Positions 17,701-23,140 of a stretch of 40,411 bases of DNA are shown here, one piece after another. The DNA is from a candidate division FCPU426 bacterium (lineage in GTDB: Bacteria; Oederibacteriota; PGYV01; Palsa-1178), in NCBI GenBank assembly GCA_003167475.1, contig PMTB01000268.1:1-40411 (forward strand). The letters are read 5' to 3'. Below the pieces are notes generated by a model. That model did not search any database. It was not told where the DNA came from and worked only from the letters and a program-made list of their open reading frames with translations. Made by a program: the position numbers and the translations under genes. The first letter of the stretch is position 1, and the number at the start of each line of letters is the position of its first letter.

Positions 17701-18274
17701 ATCGACGCCCACGTTCACATCCACTTCAACCCGCACGGATACTAACACATCCACATATACGCCGACATTTACCATGACTTTCACGGACACGCAAACTTAT
17801 ACGGCAACTCCGACATTTACCGGGACATTTACATTTACGGCCACGGCGACGGCGACAGGGACAATGACCGCGACCCCGACATATACTGATACGCCGCTGC
17901 CCACGGATACTTTCACGATAACGCAGACCTGGACGGTAACTTTGACCGCGACCATAACGCCGACATTCACAAACACGCCCACGCCGTACGTGGACATAGC
18001 CATAGACCGGAACTATGTACAGCCGGGCAAAGGGGAAACAGTCAATATAAAGATCAATGCCGGCGCCATAGGCGTGGAAGTCACGGCGAAGATATATAAC
18101 CTTACAGGCGAATTCCTGAAGGAAATAAAATATACCACCACAGCCGTAGGCTGGAACGACATCAACTGGGACGTCAAAAACGCGGCCGGAAAAACAGTGG
18201 GGCAGGGGATTTACTTTATTCACATAAAGAACGGTTCTCAGAGCGTGATACGGAAGGTATTTGTTTTGAAGTAA
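8735..18274 (+). CDS. Giant secreted multi-beta-propeller protein with Thr-rich linkers
   Basis: About 3,179 residues. I start at TTG 8735, six bases after AAAGGAAAG; the frame is open from a TTG at 8678, but that precedes the promoter. After a signal peptide (to ~34) come: seven ~48-aa W-x-Y-V-G-x-P-G-F repeats (34-370); Ig-like domains (~390-745); seven delta-60/DUF5122-type repeats 'DTSFNGTGF...' (~767-1198); six Kelch repeats with G-G and W (~1237-1526); about twelve NHL repeats 'GIAVDxxGNIYVAD' (~1574-2132); fourteen repeats 'LDGSGNIYIGGxFTxIGG' (~2228-2933); a 150-residue Thr-rich stalk; and a FlgD/T9SS-A-like domain ending 'RKVFVLK' (3084-3179). Thr-rich linkers separate most blocks. 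The C-terminal domain suggests surface export. The propellers imply binding of proteins or glycans, but no ligand or enzyme motif is visible. Confidence 0.9.
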   Translation: MKNNTKTGRLLSSNQLFFMFLSLLLFLPVLSSATTWTNVGSPGFSVGTSNYPTLKVYNSVPYVSFMDAASNSKTSVMRYLAGSWQYVGAPGISAGTSQYVSMDIDQANGNIYIAYQDSANGNRLSVMKYDGTSWGYVGAPGFSSGAVYVALPFVRNGILYVFCDDNQGSVYKFNGSSWALAAPQGFITSASDYSFFVADDLTMYAAYKDFNNSSKISVQKSSGLSWTYVGGSPGITPGAAQASSIWIDNGTPYLAYSDQLNASRLSVMKFDGSSWGYVGAQDFSGAAASFVSLFMYNGTPFVGFQDSANGNGASVMKFDGTSWGYVGTPGFSAGLVWFTSLYVNLGTPIIAYMDNAYSAMDTVMSYGPLTGVDTPTFTCTITPTPTSTGTQCVLLPVSTITYPGTAFTNSASYISGTAFAACGTITQVDVSIYSAPLGQYWNGLTWQAVQFWVPATVAIGWIYNFTPPSDGQYTIRSRAHDSSGNIEIPGAGIMLNYDHTVPLSVITSPSNNVYYNTIPPNFAGTAADTGSGVGKVRLMLYNITNDVYWDGSSWIPFATQWFDASGTNSWFYSSANPGWTSGSYDFASEAVDNAGNTQATLTTGVNHISFIFDNTAPASAISYPINSSTLPSLTNISGTVTENTDGSGLSTSGDALQIYIYNLTDNVYYDGVSGWTAAQTWINTNVLCTACVSSGWTYAVSDSIWISGKTYQIMARGKDKLGNTETTGAWVDFTFLPLTATYTVTITPTFTQTPTRTVTPTLTITPTSCVRLDTSFNGTGFVTLNGGGTGGSANDFGFDLKLDGSGRIILAGVRYNGTNGDMALWRFNSNGTLDTTFNGGAGYVMNNGTAGGNGADAANAVVIDSSGRLVACGYSTNATAYQSMVIWRYNSDGTPDTSFNGTGYITRSGTAGGTASDGGTDLKIDRLGRITVCGYSTALSGDTYMAIWRYLSDGTPDTSFNGTGFVTNHNAAGGNGSDYGSAMAIDASDRIIVTGFSDEQPGGGHNFDMTVWRYNPDGTIDTTFGAGNGYMTHNNAAGANSDDRGNSVIIDNSGNIVVGGASAKSGALTAMAVWRLLPNGQLDSTFNGLGYAVMSVSSSNDAANAVAIDANNRIVLAGIVFNPAAGYDLAIWRYNNDGTPDTTFSYNGYVTHNSAAGGNGSDEVSGLAIDAQNRIVAGGDSVSVSNSYDVAVWRYTDNCSVFNTPTRTATSATSATPTNSVTATMTSTPAALPNAGNSWTMAACSAPFADRSAFGFASYNGLMWVAGGTSGGTPYQDVWNTSDGINWNLVTATASWQARSGFAMLPFNGKLYIIGGVGGMGYTSEVWSTLNGTTWNLETTAPFTGRDGFTAVVYNNEIWVIGGFGPPTGLKNDVWHSANGVDWTLATGNAAFGPRSGHTSVVMNGFMWVIAGANSTQQVNDVWYSSDGAAWTRMTNSAGFAIREGHASVVYDGKMWVIGGQSGNGTNEYNDAWYSSTGGVWTAATAGGGFETRSGLGADIFNNQIWIAGGYHDSNGAYLNDVWYSPLAGTVTPVNTCPPASTYTFTATSTRTNTIIPTLTHTVTPSLTPTPGAPPCKTFLNYAGNEWLGRTFGNANAAAVGPNNYTYVILPGQVLVYDEFGFYNSSFGATGFGNGGFNNAMGIAVDASGNIYVADQENSLIQKFGPAGNFITQWGGLGLGDGQLDQPDGVAVDNIGNIYVADTGNNRVEKFTNTGVFILKYGSAGTAIMQFDSPQTLACDAAGNVYVTDTNNNRVQKFSSTGVFITTWGANGSAAGQFINEHGICVDAGGNVVVNDRGNNRFEVFDTNGGFIRQFGAFGDAAGQFDDVRGITMDNSGNIIVVDQAPNMLEWFDINGNYLKKVGNADNAPGNTIRPFGLASGGTGFLYFTNDSDFYIQKFALSGAYIGTIGSGSGSGNGQFNSPRGLAVDAAGNVYAVDQSNFRVQKFSSAGAFLLKFGSQGTANGQFKTAQYLALDASGNIYVTDNDSALNRVQKFSPAGVYITQWGGLGGGNGKFNSPAGIAVDAAGYVYVADQYNDRVQKFDANGVYISQWAVPGAPVGLAADISGNIWVCDTDNMNINKYSPAGVLLDTITGGKGEAPGQFNALNAVAVSNNGDIYAGDYWACRVAHYYCSMPAATATFTGTYTVTMTITPSVTPSCTMTFTATPTATFTGTITNTFTNTQVTSTFTPSSTRTSTFTQSSTVSPTFTITQTWTTLPVATATSTPNGLYTLAGNIITDGYLNAVTADSSGVFLGGLFNYIGPRTGQGISLNKNTGTAVAGMPEIAGGGSYGVDTVVPDGVGGWYIGGDFTSVAGQPRAHIAHILSNGVLDAQFNPGANGTVIVLALDGNGNIFAGGFFTVIGSQNRNLIAKLNAVTGAVNGSFNPAPVGSYVQSLALDTAGNIYVGGTFTNIAGQNINYLAKLNAANGVADTGFNANPNATAHSILLDGLGSLYVAGDFTTIGGQAYYGLAKVDAETGLADTNFTPVVDNIMQTMVLDGSGNLFIGGWFTHVNGSVRNYIAKINASTGALDGSFNPGADNPVYPLALDGSGNIYIGGSFTNMGGSPRGRIAKVNASNGSVDPSFTPYADNNVSAIAFDGSGNVFVGGLFNSIGGYARQNIARLHAADLSVDTAFNINCNNEVLCLLLQGSDNLFVGGKFTTIASSARLNVAKINALSGAADGSFNPGAGAWVYSMAIDQSGNIYLGGLFTMINSVVRPHVAKLSASNGAVDGTFSAIGADSTVFSLALDPSGSLYVGGIFSNIGGLSRNSLAKIDMGSGNADPAFNATAPVGITVAALALDGGGNIYAAGTFASIGGIARSDIARLNATTGSGDASFTINSDNSVNTLLTDGFGDIYAGGNFGAMGGQAISYLDKIAMSSGTVDTTFNMAVNNHVNSIYFSPDKTTLYVGGNFTSMQGKPAANFAAIHMLAGIATPTSTFTKTFTVSPTHTFTRTASPTYTATATSTPTYTATNTPTPTFTATDTATSTPTFTSTSTRTDTNTSTYTPTFTMTFTDTQTYTATPTFTGTFTFTATATATGTMTATPTYTDTPLPTDTFTITQTWTVTLTATITPTFTNTPTPYVDIAIDRNYVQPGKGETVNIKINAGAIGVEVTAKIYNLTGEFLKEIKYTTTAVGWNDINWDVKNAAGKTVGQGIYFIHIKNGSQSVIRKVFVLK

Positions 18275-18283
18275 GCTGTGGGT

Positions 18284-18324
18284 GTAGCGGCGCATATAAT
18301 GCGCCAGCCTTTTGACTGCCCGCG
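18284..18324 (+). repeat. REP element after the giant gene (copy 4)
   Basis: GTAG (18284-18287), then GGCGCAT-ata-ATGCGCC (18289-18305) and a flank reading AGCCTTTTGACTGCCCGCG. The ~41 bases match the reverse complement of 8497-8540 with a three-base gap and a few substitutions. It starts ten bases after the giant gene's stop and may also act as a 3' hairpin for that mRNA. Confidence 0.65.
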
Positions 18325-18365
18325 GTGTGTTAGTAATTCCGCATAACAAAGTAAAAGGGGTGTTT

Positions 18366-19124
18366 ATGGCCAACAACAAAAAAACAGCCGTCATTACAGG
18401 CGGGGCGCAGGGTATAGGGCTTTGTCATGTGAAGGAGTTTTTGAAATCCGGATACAATGTTGCCTGCGCGGACCCGGATAAAGAGGCCGGGATTGAAATG
18501 ATGAAAGCCTTAAAGGCGGGCAAAAAACTTTTTTATTCCGATTGCGATGTTTCATCAGAAAAAGAAGCAATAAAATTCATAGGTTCGGCCATAAGGAAAT
18601 TTAACGGCATAGACGTCCTAATAAACAACGCGGGAATAGGGATAAATAAACCTGTCACGGAGCTGACGCTCAAGGAATGGAACCGCGTCATCGGCGTAAA
18701 CCTGACGAGCGCATTTTTATGCGCAAAACATTCCGCAAAACACCTTGAAAAATCCGGCGGCGTCATCATAAATACCGCATCGACCAGGGCGATTATGTCC
18801 GAAAAAAACACCGAAGCATACTCAGCCACCAAAGGCGGTATACTCGCCCTTACCCACGCGCTTGCCGTGAGCCTGGGGCCGAAGATAAGGGTGAACAGCA
18901 TCAGCCCGGGGTGGATAGAGGTTTCCGACTGGAAAAAGAAAAAGGATTTCAAAATACCGGTCCATTCGGAAGCGGACAAAAGCCAGCATCCCGCGGGCAG
19001 GGTTGGGACGCCGTATGATATATCAAAACTCGCGTTGTTTCTTGCATCGGAAGACGCGGGATTCATAACCGGGCAGAACTTCGTGGTGGACGGCGGCATG
19101 ACGAAAAAAATGATATATGTGTGA
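18366..19124 (+). CDS. Short-chain dehydrogenase/reductase (SDR)
   Basis: A 252-residue classical SDR, cytoplasmic, with a Rossmann fold. The nucleotide loop is T-G-G-A-Q-G-I-G (11-18); Asp36 at the end of beta2 favours NAD(H); N-N-A-G is at 87-90. The catalytic residues are Asn112, Ser139, Tyr152 and Lys156 (Y-S-A-T-K). 'SPGWIEVSDW' and the C-terminal 'GQNFVVDGGM' are typical of FabG/glucose-dehydrogenase-like members. The substrate cannot be told. The frame extends to 18312, but the ATG at 18366 follows AAAAGGGG and fits the family N-terminus. Its neighbours are a REP element on one side and a REP pair on the other, with no metabolic partner, so it seems to be an isolated gene. Confidence 0.9.
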   Translation: MANNKKTAVITGGAQGIGLCHVKEFLKSGYNVACADPDKEAGIEMMKALKAGKKLFYSDCDVSSEKEAIKFIGSAIRKFNGIDVLINNAGIGINKPVTELTLKEWNRVIGVNLTSAFLCAKHSAKHLEKSGGVIINTASTRAIMSEKNTEAYSATKGGILALTHALAVSLGPKIRVNSISPGWIEVSDWKKKKDFKIPVHSEADKSQHPAGRVGTPYDISKLALFLASEDAGFITGQNFVVDGGMTKKMIYV

Positions 19125-19160
19125 TAATGTAAATTCGTTGTTTATGTTGCCGCAACAGGA

Positions 19161-19262
19161 CAAGGTCCGCAACCTAAAGGTTGCGCCTACACAAACAAAT
19201 GCAAAACGTGGTTAGCAGGTTTTTTGGATTATGTAGCCGCAACCTTTAGGTTGCGGATCTTG
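19161..19262. repeat. Inverted pair of REP palindromes (copies 5 and 6)
   Basis: On the + strand GTAG (19233-19236) leads into CCGCAACC-ttta-GGTTGCGG and ends GATCTTG (19262). On the minus strand GTAG (19190-19187) leads into the same palindrome and ends GACCTTG (19161). The two 30-base units differ at two positions and point away from each other. Each core is itself a palindrome. Confidence 0.65.
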
Positions 19263-19280
19263 TTTGTTTCGTAACTGAAG

Positions 19281-19303
19281 AACTCGCTCCCCCGCAATGA
19301 CAA
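19281..19303 (-). repeat. Partial copy of the 'TGTCATTGCGAG' dispersed repeat
   Basis: Read on the minus strand this is TTGTCATTGCGGGGGAGCGA followed by GTT. It matches the arms of the inverted repeat at 28731-28884. It is adjacent to the REP pair, so the 19125-19380 gap is mostly repeat DNA. Confidence 0.5.
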
Positions 19304-19380
19304 TCATTAATGATGAAAATCGTAGATATTTGTGTTATATCATTAGTATGCGTTAAATATCAGACCCGAAGGTGGAATGA

Positions 19381-19968
19381 ATGAAAAGAATATTAATTAT
19401 CGCGGTGTTGGCCCTTGCCTTATCCGCGTCCTGCAAGAATGCCGCAAACCCTACGGGCCCTTTTGCGGCCGCCACTTTTTACAGTTTTGACTCCTCGCTT
19501 GACGGCTGGAACAGTATGGGAACAGCCAATGAAACGCTCTCCATTAATACTGACGCGGCATATATCAAGGCCGGGGCAGGGTCGGTGAAATGCACGGCCA
19601 CTCTTTCTTCAACCGGATCCAAAGCCATCATATTCTATAAAGCCTTTGGTACCAACCAGAGCCTGACAAGCCGGACAGTCACTCTCTGGGTGTACGTCCC
19701 AGTGGCTTTGTCTGCAATGAGCCCCGGATATTACATAGACCTGAATATCAAAAGGTCGAGTATGCCCAATCCCGACACAATTTACGGACCTGCCCTTAAC
19801 ACATCAGGATGGAAAAGCTGCACGTATACCATACCGGCATATTCTTCCGACGGGAACGTCACGCATGATTATTCCGACGTGACAATGATGTATTTCATCG
19901 TCGAAAATACCGGCCAAACGCCGGCCGACTGGACAGGGGATTTATACTTCGACGAGCTCAGCTGGTAA
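19381..19968 (+). CDS. Lipoprotein with single jelly-roll (carbohydrate-binding-like) domain
   Basis: A 195-residue lipoprotein: signal MKRILIIAVLALALSASC with Cys18 as lipidation site, a short N-P-T-G-P linker, then one domain beginning 'FYSFDSSLDGWNSMG' and closing 'GDLYFDELSW'. The F-D-S-S-L-D-G-W opening and the aromatic-acidic closing strand match carbohydrate-binding jelly-roll modules. A similar opening is seen at 7032 and at the N-terminus of 20449. It has no Thr-rich linker. A plausible Shine-Dalgarno (GAAGGTGG) lies six bases before the ATG. No catalytic residues are apparent, so a binding role at the cell surface is inferred. Downstream is 480 bases of AT-rich non-coding DNA. Confidence 0.65.
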   Translation: MKRILIIAVLALALSASCKNAANPTGPFAAATFYSFDSSLDGWNSMGTANETLSINTDAAYIKAGAGSVKCTATLSSTGSKAIIFYKAFGTNQSLTSRTVTLWVYVPVALSAMSPGYYIDLNIKRSSMPNPDTIYGPALNTSGWKSCTYTIPAYSSDGNVTHDYSDVTMMYFIVENTGQTPADWTGDLYFDELSW

Positions 19969-20365
19969 TAAAGTTTTCTGATGGAAATTTTATTAGGTTT
20001 GAGGAGTAAGGGCGGGCTGGTTTAAAACAACTGACATTTTTTCCTGTTTTTTCCATCGTTGGACTTCCAAAAAATATATGCAACCGTTTTTGTATAATTA
20101 TAAAACCACGGGTCGACAAATAAAATACACTTTCGTATTTTTCCTCCTCTGATTAACTCTTTAAGCAAAAACGCCTATTTTCAACTATTTTAATTTCATT
20201 TTCACGTAAAATCGAGCCAGTTTTAAAGTTAAGAAAACGTTGGTAATTATTTTGTTATTGGGCAAAAATTTGCTTTATAAACGGCGGGTTGTTATTATCA
20301 ATATAAGAAGAACGCATTGGTCTTACAGAACACTGTAACGTTATATCGTTTAAACAGTAATTAAT
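19969..20365. other. AT-rich intergenic region
   Basis: I see no gene here. It is rich in A/T runs. TTGTTA (20252-20257), 18 bases, TATAAA (20276-20281) is a possible promoter for the downstream stalk gene, and an isolated TATAAT sits at 20093-20098 without a -35. Confidence 0.4.
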
Positions 20366-20381
20366 TGTGATATACGTCACA
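20366..20381. promoter_or_regulatory. CRP/FNR-family operator upstream of stalk gene
   Basis: TGTGATATACGTCACA has both half-sites of the CRP consensus (TGTGA-N6-TCACA) intact. It is centred about 75 bases before the ATG at 20449. It suggests control by a CRP-family regulator with the E. coli-type recognition helix, which is not in this window. Confidence 0.55.
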
Positions 20382-20448
20382 AAAATACAAGTTGTTTTGA
20401 AGTTGTAAGGATCAAAGAGACTTACTTGTTTCTAAAACGGGGGCATTT

Positions 20449-22971
20449 ATGATTTTAGACGCTATCTATTCAGGCATACAGAAAAGGACATTTCCCAGGG
20501 CGATATTCGGTTGCTTATTTCTGATTCTTTTTTTTCCCGCTTTAACCCGGGCTGCCATCATTAACGGTGATTTTGAAAATGGTATGACGGGTTGGACCGT
20601 CACCACTCAATATGTCAGCGCGACCGCCCTCAGCACAAACTCAGTAGGCGATAAATTTCCATACGCGACAACCATAACCCCCGGCGTCGCCCCGTATTCC
20701 ACAAACATGACGTCCGGGGCGTTTCTTAACGATGTATATGCCGGAAATTATTCAGCCAAATTATTTTCCGGTTACGGGGAAAACGGGAGGGTCGACTGGT
20801 CGAGGATACAGCAGACCGCGGCCGTGCCGGACGGGTACTGTTACCTGGAGGTATATCTTGCAATGGTCCTGCCGGGATACCATCTTACGCAGGGCCAGCC
20901 GAACGACGACCCTTATGTGGAATTTGATGTGTTTAACAGCACTACGGGAGCCACCCTTTATAGCAAAACCTACAGGTTTGGAGACCCGGCGCTGCAGCCT
21001 TTGTTGATCGACGGCAATACAACAACCGCGTCAGGAGGGCCGTTTAAGTTCCTGCCGTGGACAAGGATATTGATAGACCTTACTGCATTCAGCGGACAGA
21101 CAATCACCATAGCCTTTACCGCCAACAAGTGCGCCCAGACCGAGCATTTTTCATACGCTTACCTTGACAATGTGAGTTTCCTTCCGTGCAACACGCCTAC
21201 TGTGACCAAAACAGTGACGCCGACCAGGACCATTACAAGGACAATAACCCCGACAAATACAATAACCCGGACCGTCACGCCGACATTTACGCCGAGCTTT
21301 ACAGTGACAGTTACGGTTACAGTTACCGTCACAAAAACTTTTACCCCGACCTTCACACCCACTTTTACCGTGACATACACGCCGACCTTCACCGTGACCA
21401 AAACCCCCACTCCCACCTTCACGCCGACCTTTACGGTGACTTTTACCAGGACAGATACCCCAACTTTGAGCCCGACCGTAAGCAAAACAATTACGCCCAC
21501 TGTCACAGCAACGCCGACGTACACGGACACCGTTACTTCCACTCCTACGTTCACGGCCACACCGACTTTTACCATGACCTTTACCCAGACCGACACGCGG
21601 ACTTTTACGCCCACATTTACGGCCACGCCGACGTTCACCATGACCTTCACGCTGACCGATACGCCCACATCCACGCCCACATTCACCTGTACTAGTACAA
21701 TGACCGCCACCCCGACTCAGACCCCCACGTCTACTTTTACAATGACATTCACGGATACATACACATGCACGGACACAAAAACAAATACTCCGACTTTTAC
21801 GTCAACTCCGACCTTTACGGAGACGTTTACATTCACAAACACGCCAACATTCACGGCCACTTATACATCCACATTCACAAGCACCGCGACGCCGAGTTTC
21901 ACCCCCACATTTACGCAGACCTCAACCGCGACAATAACGCGCACGGTTACGGACACAAATACCCCGCCGCCGTCGCCCACTATCACGCCTACGCCGCTTA
22001 AAGGCGGATATCTGATCACTATAAAGGTTTACAATGAAGCCGGCGAAGTGGTCCGCACGATAGCCGTACTGCCGTCATATGACCCCATTACAAACATCAT
22101 TACAAGCATAAACGGGGACACGGGCGCTACGGCAATCGGCTACGGCGGGATAATGAACATATTACTGCCCGGTGTGGGATTGAACGGGTCGGACGTGAAT
22201 ATTACATGGGACGCGAAAACAGACGGCGGGCAGTACGCGGCATCAGGGTCCTACTCGATCAGGGTCGAGCAGGTTGACACGTATAACCGCGAAAAAGATA
22301 CGATTATCCAGGTCACGGTGATAAGAAATGAAACATACATACAAATGAACGTTTATAACAGCGCGGGCGAGCTGGTAAGGCAGGTCACAAATTATGACTT
22401 TGTCATGCCCCCTGATTTTACGCCCGGTCCCGGGGTCGGCGTGAATATGGATATTCCGCCCCTGGTAATTTCCAACAAAGGTGACCCGTCCACGGTGCAG
22501 ATAAGGTTCGGGTCCGCGACCGAAGACTTCATGCTATGGGACGGGAAGAACAATTTCGGTCAAGCGGTCTCAAGCGGTGTGTATGAGGTAAAAATCGTTA
22601 TTAAAACCGAATCATTGCTGATAACCGTCGCCACGGACAGCGTGACCGTTTTAAAAGAGGACAGTGTGATATTAAGCAACCTGAAGGCCGTGCCGAGCCC
22701 GTATGACGGCACCGGGCCGGGCATAGAACTTCGTTGGGATTCCGGGTTGACAGGCGAAGTTACCGTAAATATTTATAATTTAAACGGCGAGGTTGTGCGC
22801 GTAATGCACGAGAAACTTGAAAGCACGAGTGCCATGTGGGATATCAGGACCTCCAGCGGCAATCTTGTATCAAATGGTATATATATAGCAGTGCTGCAGG
22901 GAATTTCGTACGACGGAAACAGGGGAACCAGGAAGTTGAAAATAGCGGTTAACAGGAGGACAGGGCTGTAG
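20449..22971 (+). CDS. Secreted protein: jelly-roll domain, Thr-rich stalk, FlgD-like Ig domains
   Basis: An 840-residue protein. A long signal region (1-40) is followed by a ~200-residue domain opening 'INGDFENGMTGWTV' and closing 'SYAYLDNVSFLPC', a jelly-roll of carbohydrate-binding type. Residues ~246-517 are a stalk with Thr at alternate positions, including a 22-residue repeat (TFTATPTFTMTFTxTDT...). The C-terminal ~320 residues hold three FlgD-Ig-like units, recognisable by 'KVYNEAGEVVRTI', 'NVYNSAGELVRQV' and 'NIYNLNGEVVRVM', each followed by a W-D-A/G-K or W-D-I-R strand and G-x-Y. FlgD-like domains often end secreted proteins of FCB-related bacteria. The start ATG follows GGGGG, and a CRP-type site lies upstream. 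Likely surface-exposed; ligand unknown. Confidence 0.85.
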   Translation: MILDAIYSGIQKRTFPRAIFGCLFLILFFPALTRAAIINGDFENGMTGWTVTTQYVSATALSTNSVGDKFPYATTITPGVAPYSTNMTSGAFLNDVYAGNYSAKLFSGYGENGRVDWSRIQQTAAVPDGYCYLEVYLAMVLPGYHLTQGQPNDDPYVEFDVFNSTTGATLYSKTYRFGDPALQPLLIDGNTTTASGGPFKFLPWTRILIDLTAFSGQTITIAFTANKCAQTEHFSYAYLDNVSFLPCNTPTVTKTVTPTRTITRTITPTNTITRTVTPTFTPSFTVTVTVTVTVTKTFTPTFTPTFTVTYTPTFTVTKTPTPTFTPTFTVTFTRTDTPTLSPTVSKTITPTVTATPTYTDTVTSTPTFTATPTFTMTFTQTDTRTFTPTFTATPTFTMTFTLTDTPTSTPTFTCTSTMTATPTQTPTSTFTMTFTDTYTCTDTKTNTPTFTSTPTFTETFTFTNTPTFTATYTSTFTSTATPSFTPTFTQTSTATITRTVTDTNTPPPSPTITPTPLKGGYLITIKVYNEAGEVVRTIAVLPSYDPITNIITSINGDTGATAIGYGGIMNILLPGVGLNGSDVNITWDAKTDGGQYAASGSYSIRVEQVDTYNREKDTIIQVTVIRNETYIQMNVYNSAGELVRQVTNYDFVMPPDFTPGPGVGVNMDIPPLVISNKGDPSTVQIRFGSATEDFMLWDGKNNFGQAVSSGVYEVKIVIKTESLLITVATDSVTVLKEDSVILSNLKAVPSPYDGTGPGIELRWDSGLTGEVTVNIYNLNGEVVRVMHEKLESTSAMWDIRTSSGNLVSNGIYIAVLQGISYDGNRGTRKLKIAVNRRTGL

Positions 22972-23018
22972 AATAATGGCCGGCCGCTGATTCTTAAGAA
23001 AGCCGGGCAAAAGTATTT

Positions 23019-23040
23019 AAGGCGCCGCAAAGGGCGCTTT
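23019..23040 (+). terminator. Weak terminator-like hairpin
   Basis: AAGGCGCC (23019-23026) pairs with GGCGCTTT (23033-23040), one G-T, 47 bases after the stalk gene. The T-run is only three bases. Confidence 0.35.
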
Positions 23041-23106
23041 CATAAACATCCTTATTTCTAAGGCGGAAAAAAGCAAAAAAACATGCGATATTTAATTAAA
23101 ATATTA

Positions 23107-23134
23107 TTGACATAACGGATAAAAAGTGTAAAAT
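23107..23134 (+). promoter_or_regulatory. Strong sigma70 promoter before a gene-free region
   Basis: TTGACA (23107-23112), 16 bases, TAAAAT (23129-23134). The -35 is perfect and the -10 matches five of six positions. No convincing gene follows for about 330 bases. Confidence 0.6.
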
Positions 23135-23140
23135 ATAGCC

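Noticed and set aside
8471..19262. Composite transposon or integrative element carrying the giant gene
   Set aside because: The flanking inverted palindromes are REP-like. No transposase, integrase, target duplication or attachment site is visible, and codon style matches the surrounding genes.
20093..20098. TATAAT as a promoter for the stalk gene at 20449
   Set aside because: No -35 at an acceptable distance, and TTGGAC lies 28 bases away. It is over 350 bases from the gene.
21159..21710. Long minus-strand open frame (V-x-V-x-V-rich) opposite the Thr stalk
   Set aside because: It is the mirror of ACN-rich Thr codons (GTN on the other strand). It has no ribosome site or signal, and the same shadow appears opposite all three stalks (also near 24-278 and 17461-18003).
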